This document shows, piece after piece, positions 1 through 8,077 of a stretch of DNA of 64,000 nucleotides. The translations under genes were made by a program, and so were the position numbers. Source of the DNA: Frondihabitans australicus (GTDB lineage Bacteria; Actinomycetota; Actinomycetes; Actinomycetales; Microbacteriaceae). The notes under the pieces were generated by a model, which was not told the DNA's origin, did not search any database, and was given only the letters and a program-made list of their open reading frames with translations. The stretch's first letter is position 1, and every line of letters starts with the position of its first letter. The DNA lies in NCBI RefSeq assembly GCF_003634555.1, contig NZ_RBKS01000001.1, positions 682,001 through 746,000 of the forward strand, read 5' to 3'.

Positions 1-915
1 CACGAAATCCAGGAACCCCGTGACGAATGCCGGGCTGTCGCCGTATTGCGTGTCGGACGACCACTCGGAGACGGCCAGGGGAAGGCCCTCGTCGGCAGCG
101 AAATCCGTATAGCCCTGCAGGCCGGTCGGCGCACCCCATTGGTCGACGGCGTCCAGTGACTGGGTCCACTGCGCTGATGTCGCGACATAGGGTGACTTGT
201 TGTAGAAGTCGACCCCGACCACGTCCACATACTTCGCACCGGGGAAGAAACTCCGCCAGTCCATGCCCGTGCCCACCGACTGTCGATTGACGCTGAAGAC
301 GAGCTTCGCGGCGGGAAAGATCTCCTTCTGAAGGGCGCGATACCGCTTCCAGGCCGTCATGAAGTCGCGATAGTTGCTCGTGTTGACGCTCCACGGATAC
401 CAATCGCCGTTCATCTCGTGGGCGAAGCGAATGTAGGTCGTCGCGGATGTCGTCGAGCGAAGATGCTTCAGCTTGGTCAGCGACTCCGACCATCGGGTGT
501 CGTAATCTCCGGCGGCGGCTCGGGCCCAGGTCTCGCCCTTGTCGATCGCTCCGACGGCTATGTCCAGAGGCTTGTGCCAGTCGGCGTACTGGCCGCCCTT
601 CTGGAGCTGCCAGAAGTTCACGGAGTTCGCGTCGTCGTCGGACCATGTCCCTGCGATGTCCAGTGGGCGGCCGCGCCAGGACCCTATGCCGTCGTCGTTC
701 ACGGCCTGTGTCGATCCTGAGGCTCCCGAGAGCCACTTCCCGGTCGACTGGGTGACGGCGGGGTGCCGCGTGATCGTCGGAACCGGAGCGACGGCCTGTG
801 TGCAGCCGCTCACTGCCGCGATCAGACTGATGGCACCGACCAGGGCAGCGCTCCTGAACCCCAGGGCTGCACTTCGCGAGCGAGGCGGCCTTTTCGACGT
901 ACGCAGTGAACTCAT
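1..915 (-). CDS. GH26 glycanase lipoprotein (beta-mannanase-like), partial at window edge
   Basis: The 305 residues inside the window begin with a lipoprotein signal peptide (basic N-terminus, hydrophobic stretch, lipobox VSGC with Cys38), so the enzyme should be anchored outside the membrane. The remainder reads as a glycoside hydrolase family 26 TIM barrel. The motif RFAHEMNGDWYPW carries the likely acid/base Glu167, and AVSEWSS carries the likely nucleophile Glu284. GH26 enzymes cut beta-mannan or mixed beta-glycans; the substrate here is inferred only. The start ATG overlaps the stop of the acyltransferase gene (ATGA), so it is the last gene seen of a minus-strand EPS operon and probably translationally coupled. 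It is closely similar along its length to the GH26 protein at 11778-13175. The C-terminus lies outside the window, so a lectin domain cannot be excluded. Confidence 0.88.
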   Translation of the reverse strand, partial: MSSLRTSKRPPRSRSAALGFRSAALVGAISLIAAVSGCTQAVAPVPTITRHPAVTQSTGKWLSGASGSTQAVNDDGIGSWRGRPLDIAGTWSDDDANSVNFWQLQKGGQYADWHKPLDIAVGAIDKGETWARAAAGDYDTRWSESLTKLKHLRSTTSATTYIRFAHEMNGDWYPWSVNTSNYRDFMTAWKRYRALQKEIFPAAKLVFSVNRQSVGTGMDWRSFFPGAKYVDVVGVDFYNKSPYVATSAQWTQSLDAVDQWGAPTGLQGYTDFAADEGLPLAVSEWSSDTQYGDSPAFVTGFLDFV

Positions 916-3011
916 GAGTGCAGAGCCTTCGAGATCGGCAGGCCGATCTCGGCGGACAGCTGCCTCGTCCACGTTGCTGTCATGTGCCCTTCGTCGCGGT
1001 ACATCAACGTGTGGCCCTGGATGACGCCGCACCAGGTCGACGAGCAGAAGAAGTCGTTCAGGTCCGCGTACGAGGCGCCGCCTCGCTCGAATGCCGTTCG
1101 CTCGGAGTCGATGAACGTCTGATCCACCGCGGTCGACCGAGGCGCGCCACAGGCACTCGCCTTCTCGAGGTTGACCGACAGGCAGATCGGTACGTTATCC
1201 GGCATCTGCGGGGTGTTCGCGAGTCCCAGAACCTTGGATGCGCGAGGAAGAAGCCTCAGGGTTCGTCCCACGGCCGCGTCCCAAGCCGCCTCGCGAGTCA
1301 TGCCGTCCTGGTCGAAGGCTAGCTGATTCGTGTTGGCGAGGACGACGAGGGCCGGAGGATCCGCGCGAAGCTTCTCGAGGACCGCAGCACGCCAGGCGGT
1401 GCACTGCGGGTATCGGGTGAAGCCCAGGATCATGGTGACGTCGACGGATGCGCAGCCGACTTTCGAGTAGTCGACGACTCGAACGTGATTCGCCGTTCCC
1501 CATTTCTCGACGGCGGGAAGCCAGTGGTCGGCATGGCTGTCACCGAAGACGGCGACCGTGGTGGCACTCGAGGTGTCGCCGAACGCACAGTCGTTGACGT
1601 ACACCGCCGAGACCGTGTGGACCATGCAGTTCTCGCGACTTCCATCGGAGACCGAGTCGGTGGCGTCAGCGAGCGCCGGCGTCACGTTGGAAGGGACTAC
1701 TGAGGTGAACGTCGGGGTCGTCGTCGGCGACACGCTGTTCGCCGCGGTCGAGGAGGTCAGGGTGGACCGGGAGAAGATCGCCGAGGGGAGTGCGCTCGCT
1801 GCGACGAAGACGACGATCGCGACGACGGCTGTGACGAGTACTCGTCGGTTCGACTTCGGAGCGACGCCGCGTGCCGCACGTGATCGAAGGAACGGACGTT
1901 CGATGAACTTCCACGTGCCAGCTGCCAGAACCACGGAGAGCGCGACGAGCGCGAGCCGCTCCCAGAGAGGAAGTGTCGTGAGGCTGCCCGATGTCGAAGC
2001 CGGAAGCTGGAGGAGAGGCCAGTGCCAGAGATAGAGCGAGTACGAGATGTTGCCGACGAATTGGAAGCCCGAGGTCGAGAGGACGTTCTGAGCGAAGGTG
2101 TCGTCGACGCTTCCCGAGCCCGCCAAGATGACGATGGCCGTTCCTGCGACGGGAAGGAGCGCCGTCGGCCCAGGGAAGGGTGTCTGGTCGCTGTAGAAGA
2201 CGGCCGCTCCGAGGATCATCAGCAGGCCCACCGATGTCGCCAAGGACACCGCGGAACGCGGCATGACGGTCAGCCATCGAGGGTGCGCTCTGACGATCAT
2301 CGCGATGATGGCACCGGCGCCGAACTCCCATGCGCGTGTCGGCAGTGAGAAGAACGTCCATGACGTCGTCAGGTGCAGCAGGATGGCGGCGCCGACGAAC
2401 GACAGGAGCACGAGTACGCCGACTGCCACGGCGACGGTACGCCGCCGCAGTTTCAGAGTGACGACGAGGATCGACAGCACGAGGGGGAAGACCAGATAGA
2501 ACTGCTCCTCCACACCGAGCGACCAGTACTGCTGGAAGATCGACGGGTTGCTCACAGTCGAGTAGTCGACGTGGCTGTAGGCCAGCCACATGTTCGGCAC
2601 GAACACTGCGACGGCGCGAGCCATCTTCCCCAGGTCGGGCAGGTCGAGCGGGGGCAGGAACACGAGGCCGAGCACGAGCGTCGCTGCGCCGACGAAGAGA
2701 GCTGCAGGCAGGATCCTGCGGGCCCGGCGGGCGTAGAACGAAGCGAATCCGAGGCGACCGTTCGCGTCCATGGCATCGAAGAGATGCGAGGAGATCAGGA
2801 AGCCCGAGATGACGAAGAACACGTCGACACCGACGTACCCGCCCGCGAGGAACGGAAGGCTCATATGGCTGATGACGACGAGACCGATCGCTATCGCTCG
2901 GAGACCCTGGATGTCCGTACGGCGGCGTCTCTGTGGGAAGGCGGAGGTCGTGACGGGCCTCTCGCCCTGTCGTTCGCCGGTGGTGACATCGGCGGATCGG
3001 GTGTCGCTCAC
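912..3011 (-). CDS. Acyltransferase-3 / SGNH membrane O-acyltransferase (OafA-like)
   Basis: About 699 residues. Residues 31 to about 380 form an acyltransferase-3 membrane domain (TDIQGLRAIAIGLVVISHM with the conserved His49, then GGYVGVDVFFVISGFLIS and some ten helices). The C-terminal third is a periplasm-facing SGNH esterase-like domain with GDSH (Ser492) and DEGH (Asp673, His676). Proteins of this OafA/YrhL build transfer acetyl or other acyl groups to surface polysaccharides, which fits the EPS context. I chose GTG 3011 because AGGA lies 6-7 nt upstream. A TTG at 3044 would overlap the stop of the upstream sugar transferase gene and is the alternative. The reading frame stays open far upstream, but that extension is antisense-like low-quality sequence and overlaps the neighbour. 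Confidence 0.9.
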   Translation of the reverse strand: MSDTRSADVTTGERQGERPVTTSAFPQRRRRTDIQGLRAIAIGLVVISHMSLPFLAGGYVGVDVFFVISGFLISSHLFDAMDANGRLGFASFYARRARRILPAALFVGAATLVLGLVFLPPLDLPDLGKMARAVAVFVPNMWLAYSHVDYSTVSNPSIFQQYWSLGVEEQFYLVFPLVLSILVVTLKLRRRTVAVAVGVLVLLSFVGAAILLHLTTSWTFFSLPTRAWEFGAGAIIAMIVRAHPRWLTVMPRSAVSLATSVGLLMILGAAVFYSDQTPFPGPTALLPVAGTAIVILAGSGSVDDTFAQNVLSTSGFQFVGNISYSLYLWHWPLLQLPASTSGSLTTLPLWERLALVALSVVLAAGTWKFIERPFLRSRAARGVAPKSNRRVLVTAVVAIVVFVAASALPSAIFSRSTLTSSTAANSVSPTTTPTFTSVVPSNVTPALADATDSVSDGSRENCMVHTVSAVYVNDCAFGDTSSATTVAVFGDSHADHWLPAVEKWGTANHVRVVDYSKVGCASVDVTMILGFTRYPQCTAWRAAVLEKLRADPPALVVLANTNQLAFDQDGMTREAAWDAAVGRTLRLLPRASKVLGLANTPQMPDNVPICLSVNLEKASACGAPRSTAVDQTFIDSERTAFERGGASYADLNDFFCSSTWCGVIQGHTLMYRDEGHMTATWTRQLSAEIGLPISKALHS

Positions 3012-3040
3012 CGTGGTTCCTGTCGTTTTCTTGGCGTCTG

Positions 3041-4513
3041 TCAATAGGCGCCGTCGGAGCCGACGACCGCTCGGAAGGTACGCCACATGATGATCACGTC
3101 GACCATGAGGGTCCAGTTCTCGATGTAGTAGAGGTCGAGGCGGAGCGCCTCTTCCCAGCTCAGACGAGAGCGGCCACTCACCTGCCACAGTCCGGTCATC
3201 CCGGGCCGGACCTTCAGACGCCTGTGAGCCGCGCTGTCGTAGAGCGCCACTTCGGCCGGACGTTGCGGGCGAGGGCCGACCAAGCTCATGTCGCCCCTGA
3301 GGACATTGAACAGCTGAGGGAGTTCGTCGACAGAGAAGCGACGCAACGTCGCACCGACGGAAGTCAGACGAGGGTCCTTCTGGATCTTGAAGAGCGGGGT
3401 GTCGCTCGTGCCCTGCTGTGCGAGCAGGTCCGCGAGGCGCGCATCCGCGTCGATCTGCATGGATCGGAACTTGAAGATCGAGAACGGTCGGTTGCCTCTC
3501 CCCACGCGTTCCTGCAGATACAGCACGGGGCCTCGGCTCGTCGTGGCGACCAGAAGTGCGACCGTGCCCATGATCGGTGACAGAGCGATCAGCAGTAGAC
3601 CCGAGCCGACGATGTCGAAGAAGCGCTTGGCGATGCGCTGCGGCCCCGTATACGTGGGGGACAGGATGTGGATGAGCGGCAGCCCGGCGACGGGTTGGGT
3701 CTGGATTCGCGATTCGGCGACGTCGGTGAGACTCGGCGTGACCACCAGTCGATAGTCGTGACGCTCGAGGTCCCACGCCAGCCCGCGGATCCGCTGGGGG
3801 GTCATGGCGTCCGAACTCGTCAGCATGACGGTGTCGCCGTCATGTCGAGTCAGCGAGTCGACGAGGCGGTCGAGGAGGTCGCCTTCCTCGGCGCTCTCGC
3901 CCAGGTCCGGCACGATGACGTCCACGACCGCATACCCCGAGTCGGGGTGACGATCCAGCTGGTTCTTGGCATGGGCGATCGTCGTCGTCGAGCCGACGAG
4001 TACGGCCTTGTTCAGATAGAGCCCCTGCGCCCGCTTCGAGCGGAGCCACTGCCGCCAGCCCCAGCGGCCGATGAGCAGCAGCACGAGTCCGAGGGGCAGC
4101 GAGGGGAAGACATCCTGGGGTCGCACTGTCGTGCCGAACACGAACGCCAGGAGAGCGACTGCGCCGAGCGCGGTCAAGGAAGCATCGACGACCCGCTTGT
4201 ATTCGAAGGTGCCCGTGCCGAGGGCACGGCTGCCTCGGCTGTCGAACACGGCGAGCGCCACCACCCACACCAGGCAAGCCACGGCGAGGAAGGGGACGCG
4301 CGCGTGCTGCTCGTCCCACAACTTCAGGATCACGAGCGGCGTACCCGTCGCGATGCCGATCATCGCAACATCGGTGACGATGACACGGGTCCGGTAATTG
4401 GCGATCCAGCCGCGTGAGCCGGCTGCAGAAGGCAGCGGGAAGCCTGCGGTGACCGCTTGGGTGCCCTCGACGGCTCGTTGCTGAGGAGGCACTTCGTAGA
4501 GCGCGTTAGACAT
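3041..4513 (-). CDS. Initiating sugar transferase (polyprenyl-phosphate glycosylphosphotransferase, WbaP/PssY-like)
   Basis: 490 residues. Four to five N-terminal transmembrane helices (about residues 43-150) are followed by a CoA-binding-like domain (about 165-285) and a C-terminal bacterial sugar transferase domain from KRFFDIVG (297). That domain shows the family motifs ERVGRGNRPF, FKFRSM, the catalytic Asp-Glu pair in SVDELPQL (396-397), LVGPRP and RPGMTGLWQV. These enzymes move a sugar-1-phosphate from a nucleotide sugar to undecaprenyl phosphate, the first step in EPS repeat-unit assembly at the inner membrane face. ATG 4513 is preferred over an in-frame GTG at 4549; neither has a strong ribosome site. 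First gene of the minus-strand EPS arm, with a candidate promoter at 4665-4694 and a long leader. Confidence 0.92.
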   Translation of the reverse strand: MSNALYEVPPQQRAVEGTQAVTAGFPLPSAAGSRGWIANYRTRVIVTDVAMIGIATGTPLVILKLWDEQHARVPFLAVACLVWVVALAVFDSRGSRALGTGTFEYKRVVDASLTALGAVALLAFVFGTTVRPQDVFPSLPLGLVLLLIGRWGWRQWLRSKRAQGLYLNKAVLVGSTTTIAHAKNQLDRHPDSGYAVVDVIVPDLGESAEEGDLLDRLVDSLTRHDGDTVMLTSSDAMTPQRIRGLAWDLERHDYRLVVTPSLTDVAESRIQTQPVAGLPLIHILSPTYTGPQRIAKRFFDIVGSGLLLIALSPIMGTVALLVATTSRGPVLYLQERVGRGNRPFSIFKFRSMQIDADARLADLLAQQGTSDTPLFKIQKDPRLTSVGATLRRFSVDELPQLFNVLRGDMSLVGPRPQRPAEVALYDSAAHRRLKVRPGMTGLWQVSGRSRLSWEEALRLDLYYIENWTLMVDVIIMWRTFRAVVGSDGAY

Positions 4514-4664
4514 GGTCGGCCTGCGTTTTTCGGGTAACGGCGGGCACACCTGTTACCGCTGCGGTCGGCGCGAAGTCGATCGGACTCGGGATGATCGATG
4601 TGTCAGTCGGGCTACGGACGCGAGCGGCGGGCGGTGAGACAGCGATCGGGTATCGCGTCCTGGA

Positions 4665-4694
4665 AAAGTAACCGGGCGGCGGTAAACCGGTCAA
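4665..4694 (-). promoter_or_regulatory. Candidate promoter of the minus-strand EPS operon
   Basis: On the minus strand TTGACC (-35, 4694-4689) and TACTTT (-10, 4670-4665) are separated by 18 bp. Transcription would start near 4658, leaving a leader of about 145 nt before ATG 4513. Identified by eye only. Confidence 0.4.
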
Positions 4695-4725
4695 GCCAGA
4701 TCTGAGGCAAACCCAACTTTTCCCA

Positions 4726-4749
4726 AGAATCACCCACAGCGGTGATTCT
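4726..4749. repeat. Perfect inverted repeat, 9-bp arms, 6-nt loop
   Basis: AGAATCACC and GGTGATTCT flank CACAGC. There is no following T-run, so it looks more like an operator than a terminator. It sits just upstream of the minus-arm promoter candidate and about 175 bp before the plus-arm start, a position from which one regulator could control both arms. Confidence 0.55.
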
Positions 4750-4922
4750 GAGTAACCCTCGGGCGAATTTACAGCCACCCTATCCGCAACACGCGTTGTC
4801 GAGTCGATCGTTACACGCTGTTCACCTGCCAGATTTCGATCCGGGTTTGAATGTGTAAAGATTTCTCACCTTGGACCCGAATCCAAGTCGCGTCCCGGCG
4901 CGAGATCCTGAAAGGGCTTCCC

Positions 4923-5744
4923 ATGCGAGCCGCATCTTCTTCGCGCCATCCCGGCGCCACCTGGGCGATCGTGCTCATCGCCCTCGTCGCAGGAGCCGGC
5001 CTCGGCGTCGGCGGCGCGTCGCTTCGCACGCCCACGTACTCGAGTTCCGCTGAGCTCTCGTGGGACCCCTCGGCCCTCCGCTACACCGACGCATCCGCGT
5101 ATGTGCCCGACTCCGTCTCGCTCGGCATCGACGTCGACACCCAGGCGACCAAGGTCGTGTCGGACCAGGTGATCAACGCCTCCAGCAAGGCGCTTGGCGT
5201 GACCTCGACGAGTTTGCGCAAGTCCGTCACGGCCACTGCCTCCGCATCGTCGACTCTGATCACGGTGACGGCCGCCGGATCGTCGCCCGCCCAGGCCCGG
5301 AAGATCGTGCAGACCGTCATCGGCAACTACCAGACGGAAGTGTCGTCGGACCTGAGTGCTCAACTCGTGAAGCAGGCGGCTCAGCTGCAGACTCCTATCG
5401 ACACCCTGCGCCAGCAACTGGCCGCGGCCCCCTCCGGAGGTTCGCTTGCGAGCAACCTGTCCAACCAGCTGGCGTCACTGATCACCCAGCAGGTCGTCTA
5501 CCGCTCCCAGGCGGATGCCAGTGACTCGATCAGCCCTCTGAGCGTCGTGCAGGCCCCGACCCTTCCAGACTCGATCGCCGGACCATCCGCTGCCGTGCTC
5601 GGCATCATCGGCGCCGCCCTCGGCCTGGTGATCGGTATCGGCATCGTCGCGCTGCTCCGCATGACCACGTGGGCCCGCCCGAGTCGAGTCGAGTCTCTCG
5701 AGTCGAGCGTCGTGCACCGCGACCGCGACCTCATGGCTGTCTGA
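4923..5744 (+). CDS. Wzz-like chain-length determinant (polysaccharide co-polymerase) without kinase domain
   Basis: 273 residues. A short cytoplasmic N-terminus, a transmembrane helix (about 13-35), an extracytoplasmic region of about 195 residues with a Gln/Leu-rich, coiled-coil-prone stretch (LVKQAAQLQTPIDTLRQQL), and a second helix (about 220-245) ahead of a short charged tail. This is the topology of Wzz/Wzc-type proteins that set polymer length with Wzy. The C-terminal tail is too short for a BY-kinase domain, and no Walker motifs or Tyr cluster are present. ATG 4923 has GAAAGGG 5-10 nt upstream. First gene of the plus-strand EPS operon. Confidence 0.75.
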   Translation: MRAASSSRHPGATWAIVLIALVAGAGLGVGGASLRTPTYSSSAELSWDPSALRYTDASAYVPDSVSLGIDVDTQATKVVSDQVINASSKALGVTSTSLRKSVTATASASSTLITVTAAGSSPAQARKIVQTVIGNYQTEVSSDLSAQLVKQAAQLQTPIDTLRQQLAAAPSGGSLASNLSNQLASLITQQVVYRSQADASDSISPLSVVQAPTLPDSIAGPSAAVLGIIGAALGLVIGIGIVALLRMTTWARPSRVESLESSVVHRDRDLMAV

Positions 5745-5798
5745 CACCTGTCCTCGCTCGTCTCGCCCGCACACACTCCCGTCTCCCGAAGGATGGAA

Positions 5799-6962
5799 AT
5801 GCGCAGCATCGTCGTGTCCAAGTTCGTCCCCTGGCCGCCCAACAGCGGCGACAAGCGTCGAACCTTGGCGATCGCTCGCGCTCTGAAAGACGTAGGCGAG
5901 GTCGTCATCTGCGGCTTCGCCGCAGACGGGGAGGACGTAGCCGGACTCGCGTCCCAAGGCTTCGAAGTCCGAGCCGTCCCCCTTCGGCGCGGAATCCTGA
6001 AGACGTTGGTCGGACTCGTCCACGGTCAATCGCTGTCGGGTGCTCGATTCTGGGACGCCGATCTCGCCGAAGCCGTCGCGTCGGCGACTGGCGATCCCTT
6101 CGACACGATCGTCGTCGTGCACCCGCAACTCCAGATGTACCTGCCCAAGGGCGCGTGGAGCCGCGCGGTGATCGACATGCAGAACGTCGAGTCGGCGCTC
6201 GCCGCGCGGGTCGCCGCGACCCGTCGAGGCGTCGCCCGCGCCCTGTACGCCATCGACAGCATCGCATTGCGGAGGCTCGAGCGTCGAGCCGGCCGTGCTC
6301 GTCTCGTGACCGCGGTGAGCGAAGGCGACAAGCGAGAGCTCGTCACCGCGATTCACGCAGACAATGTGCTCGTGGTTCCGAACGCGTGGGATTCGGCGAC
6401 ACCGCTCCCGCCCACGGTCGACCCTGTCGTCAGCTTCGTCGCCCTCCTCTCGTGGGGTCCGAATGTCGCTGCCGCCGTCTGGTTCGCGACGAACGTCTGG
6501 CCGCGCGTCATCGAAGCCGTCCCGGAGGCTCGCCTCCACCTGGTTGGGCGCGAGCCGAGCGCCGAGGTGCGTGGGCTCGCGTCCGAAAGCGTCGTGGTCA
6601 CGGGAACCGTCGATCGGCTCGAACCGTGGTACGAGGCATCGGCTATCTCTGTGGCTCCCCTTCTCGCCGGCGGAGGATCGAGGCTCAAGATCCTCGAGAG
6701 CCTCGCGTTCGGACGACCCGTTGTGGCCACCGCGATCGGAGTCGAGGGACTGGAAGACCTGATCGGCGACGGAGTCGTCGTCGCCGATGATGTCGAGGGC
6801 ATGGCCCGGGAGATCATTACGTTGCTGCGTGACCCCGCGCTCGCCCAGCGGATCGGAGAGGCGGGCGTCGAGGCAGTCGACAGCCGCCATTCCTGGCGCT
6901 CGGCAACGGAGCCGCTTCTGGCTGCTGTCGCATCGTCGACCGCCGTGGGTTCGACGCCGTGA
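5799..6962 (+). CDS. Glycosyltransferase, GT4 family
   Basis: 387 residues with two Rossmann-like halves. The N-terminal motif KFVPWPPNSGDKRR is typical of GT4 enzymes associated with exopolysaccharide loci. The C-terminal half has GPNVAAAVWF, a donor-binding region (APLLAGGGSRLKILESLAFGR), and the retaining GT-B E-x7-E type pattern around KILESLA. It should add one sugar to the lipid-linked repeat unit in the cytoplasm. ATG 5799 is chosen over ATG 5793 because the GAAGGA ribosome site overlaps 5793 but spaces correctly to 5799. Its stop overlaps the GTG of the next gene (GTGA). Confidence 0.88.
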   Translation: MRSIVVSKFVPWPPNSGDKRRTLAIARALKDVGEVVICGFAADGEDVAGLASQGFEVRAVPLRRGILKTLVGLVHGQSLSGARFWDADLAEAVASATGDPFDTIVVVHPQLQMYLPKGAWSRAVIDMQNVESALAARVAATRRGVARALYAIDSIALRRLERRAGRARLVTAVSEGDKRELVTAIHADNVLVVPNAWDSATPLPPTVDPVVSFVALLSWGPNVAAAVWFATNVWPRVIEAVPEARLHLVGREPSAEVRGLASESVVVTGTVDRLEPWYEASAISVAPLLAGGGSRLKILESLAFGRPVVATAIGVEGLEDLIGDGVVVADDVEGMAREIITLLRDPALAQRIGEAGVEAVDSRHSWRSATEPLLAAVASSTAVGSTP

Positions 6963-8077
6963 GCCGGCTGCGTTCGTCGGCCGTCGTGGTTGGCCTGGTG
7001 GCGTCCGTAGCTGCCGGACATGTCGTGTACCCGGCTCTGCTCGGGCTCGCGGCGCGATTCAGGAGCCGTGAACCGGTCAGGCCGATCATCAGTGAGTGGC
7101 CGCCGATCACGGTCGTGGTACCGGCTTACCGCGAGAAGGGCGTCATCGCTCTCAAGGTCGACAACATCAGGGACAACGGTTATCCGGGTGATGTGCGGAT
7201 CCTCGTCGTCGCCGACGGCGACGCGGAGACAGCCGAAATCGCTCGTGAAGCAGGTGCGGACATCCTCCTGCTGGACCAGAGGGGCGGCAAATCGGCAGCG
7301 CTCAATGCCGGGGTGGCCCACGCCGAGACGGAATGGATCGTCTGCACGGATGCCAACGCCCAGCTCGTCGGCGGATCACTGCAGAACCTGGTCGCATGGT
7401 TGTCGGATTCGAGCATCGGCGCGGTCGCCGGCGAGAAGCTCGAGGGCGACGGGGGAGAACTCGCATACTGGCGATTCACGTCGTGGATCAAGCGCAACGA
7501 GTGGCGGACCGGAAGCACGATCGCACTGGACGGCGGTCTCTGCGCCGTGCGCAAGTCCGCGTGGCAGCCGATTCCCGTCGGCATCTCCTGCGATGACTTC
7601 TGGATCTCCCTCGACATGAACGACCGAGGTCACCGAGTCGCCTACGAACCGGATGCCGCCGTCCGCGAGGAGTCGATCGGCTCCTTCGCCCTGTCGTGGG
7701 AGCGTCGCACTCGCGTCATGGCGAGTAGCTTCTTCGTCCTGGCGCAGAAGCGCCGGATGTTGTCGCCGATGACCGGCGCGATCAGCGCCAAGATCTGGGG
7801 GCACAAGGTCTGGCGCTCGACATTGGGGCCACTCAGCCATGTCGCTCTGATCGGTCTGGCCGTTGCGCGCGCCCCCAGGAACCCGCTGGCGGGTGCATTC
7901 CTCGCGTTCAATGCCGTCGCCGCGATCGCCGTCGTGGCGGAAGCGCGAGGCCGTGACCTTCCGAGACCAGCCGGGATCGTGGCCCAGGTGGCGTACCTCC
8001 AGGCGGTCGCTCTTGCGGGCATGGTGAGGTTCGTGGCCGGAGACCGCGCGGTCACCTGGAAGAAACCCGATCGATGA
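6959..8077 (+). CDS. Glycosyltransferase, GT2 family, membrane-associated
   Basis: 372 residues. An N-terminal hydrophobic helix precedes a GT-A fold: ITVVVPAYREKGVIALKVDNI at the start (residues 49 on), nucleotide-binding VVADGDAETAEIA, a DxD-like CTDANAQ, GGKSAALNAG, and the acceptor-side CDDFWISLDM. C-terminal hydrophobic segments suggest membrane attachment, as in processive or lipid-acceptor GT2 enzymes. The layout resembles BcsA/HAS-like synthases in miniature, so it could either add a single sugar or polymerise. GTG start overlaps the GT4 stop; the stop overlaps the next start (ATGA). Confidence 0.87.
   Translation: MSRLRSSAVVVGLVASVAAGHVVYPALLGLAARFRSREPVRPIISEWPPITVVVPAYREKGVIALKVDNIRDNGYPGDVRILVVADGDAETAEIAREAGADILLLDQRGGKSAALNAGVAHAETEWIVCTDANAQLVGGSLQNLVAWLSDSSIGAVAGEKLEGDGGELAYWRFTSWIKRNEWRTGSTIALDGGLCAVRKSAWQPIPVGISCDDFWISLDMNDRGHRVAYEPDAAVREESIGSFALSWERRTRVMASSFFVLAQKRRMLSPMTGAISAKIWGHKVWRSTLGPLSHVALIGLAVARAPRNPLAGAFLAFNAVAAIAVVAEARGRDLPRPAGIVAQVAYLQAVALAGMVRFVAGDRAVTWKKPDR

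Larger units (their letters stand above)
4514..4922. promoter_or_regulatory. Divergent intergenic region between the two EPS operon arms (409 bp)
   Basis: No credible gene lies here; the short open frames are not codon-biased. The region must hold promoters for the minus arm (sugar transferase onward) and the plus arm (Wzz-like onward). It is less G+C-rich than the flanks. It contains a -35/-10 candidate for the minus arm (4665-4694), a 9-bp-arm inverted repeat (4726-4749), and a second inverted repeat GGTAAC/GTTACC with a 13-nt spacer (4533-4557) inside the presumed minus-arm leader. No riboswitch class was recognised. Confidence 0.6.

Noticed and set aside
912-3776. Extension of the acyltransferase frame upstream of 3044
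   Set aside because: It overlaps the sugar transferase gene in another frame and has no domain or codon character; AGGA plus GTG at 3011 is a better start.
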